Shown here piece after piece: positions 63,841 through 64,000 of a stretch of 64,000 bases of DNA. Under the pieces are notes generated by a model. The model ran no database searches and was not told the DNA's origin. It saw only the letters and a list, made by a program, of their open reading frames with translations. Numbering within the stretch: the first letter of the stretch is position 1; the number at the start of each line of letters is the position of its first letter. The position numbers and the translations under genes were made by a program. Origin of the DNA: Brachionus plicatilis (lineage: Eukaryota; Rotifera; Eurotatoria; Ploima; Brachionidae); assembly GCA_010279815.1 (NCBI GenBank), contig QEOQ01000214.1:248001-312000 (forward strand). Reading direction: 5' to 3'.

Positions 63841-64000
63841 AGTATCTTGTAATAAAAAGATAATAAAATAATAAAAAGAACAGAAAAAAATGTAAAATAA
63901 TTTAATGAAATTTTTTCTAAAAGTTTAAACTTAATTCTTTAAATGCAACATAGTGCAACATTCAAAGTTGCATCACATATCAAGGTCTGCTGAATTTGCA
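63644..64000. repeat. Inverted repeat at the right window edge
   Basis: 63644-63770 and 63868-64000 are inverted copies of about 130 bp (core AAAGTTGCATCACATATCAA), with a loop of about 100 bp. The right arm runs off the window. This is again the GGTTTTGTGAA-type interior sequence. Confidence 0.7.

Noticed and set aside
1..64000. CRISPR arrays, operons, rRNA and tRNA genes
   Set aside because: The direct repeats seen are coding minisatellites or transposon iterations, gene spacing and introns are eukaryotic, and I found no cloverleaf or rRNA-like segment by eye.

Overview
The window is AT-rich eukaryotic DNA from an invertebrate animal. Genes are compact, introns are mostly 45-90 bp with GT..(T)AG borders and T-rich ends, and the clear orthologues are animal ones (PPIE, TANGO6, ALG13, CPTP, OXSM, DEG/ENaC channels). 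A small-genome protostome such as a monogonont rotifer (Brachionus-like) fits, but the species is inferred. Several genes below were assembled by joining exons by eye; each join was checked for splice borders and reading frame.

Layout. 1-12.7 kb: three minus-strand DEG/ENaC channel copies (the first cut by the window edge) interleaved with a hAT relic and the divergent pair PPIE / TANGO6. 12.8-21.4 kb: two head-to-head genes for secreted proteins (signal peptide, Cys-rich domain, Ser/Thr linker, WD40 propeller) around an EF-hand gene, then a Cys-rich membrane protein. 21.5-31 kb: two PAN-domain mucin-like secreted genes, a small single-pass membrane protein, a LINE with an assembly gap, and several MITEs. 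32-41.6 kb: a mostly silent stretch, then a very large type II membrane mucin-like gene (1295 aa, six exons) and a secreted Cys-rich protein. 42-46.9 kb: a LINE with a 23-bp target duplication, a fourth, broken channel copy, and foldback elements. 47-54.5 kb: a hAT MITE, a plus-strand housekeeping trio (ALG13, CPTP, OXSM) and an LRR protein. 54.5-64 kb: mostly repeats, LINE fragments, a coiled-coil gene and a decayed multi-exon gene with MYT1-type zinc fingers and a C-terminal motif like the PBCV basic adaptor domain.

The main theme is rapid local gene birth. Tandem channel copies show signs of conversion. One Cys-rich secreted module appears alone and fused to WD40 domains through linker micro-exons that are themselves tandemly duplicated. 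One 3' exon cassette (Thr-rich stretch plus Cys-rich tail) is shared by two genes with unrelated N-termini. Four secreted-protein genes carry a similar short motif about 45-90 bp upstream of the start codon. Mobile DNA is abundant: hAT, Tc1/mariner, LINE and unclassified foldback families, some with clean target-site duplications.
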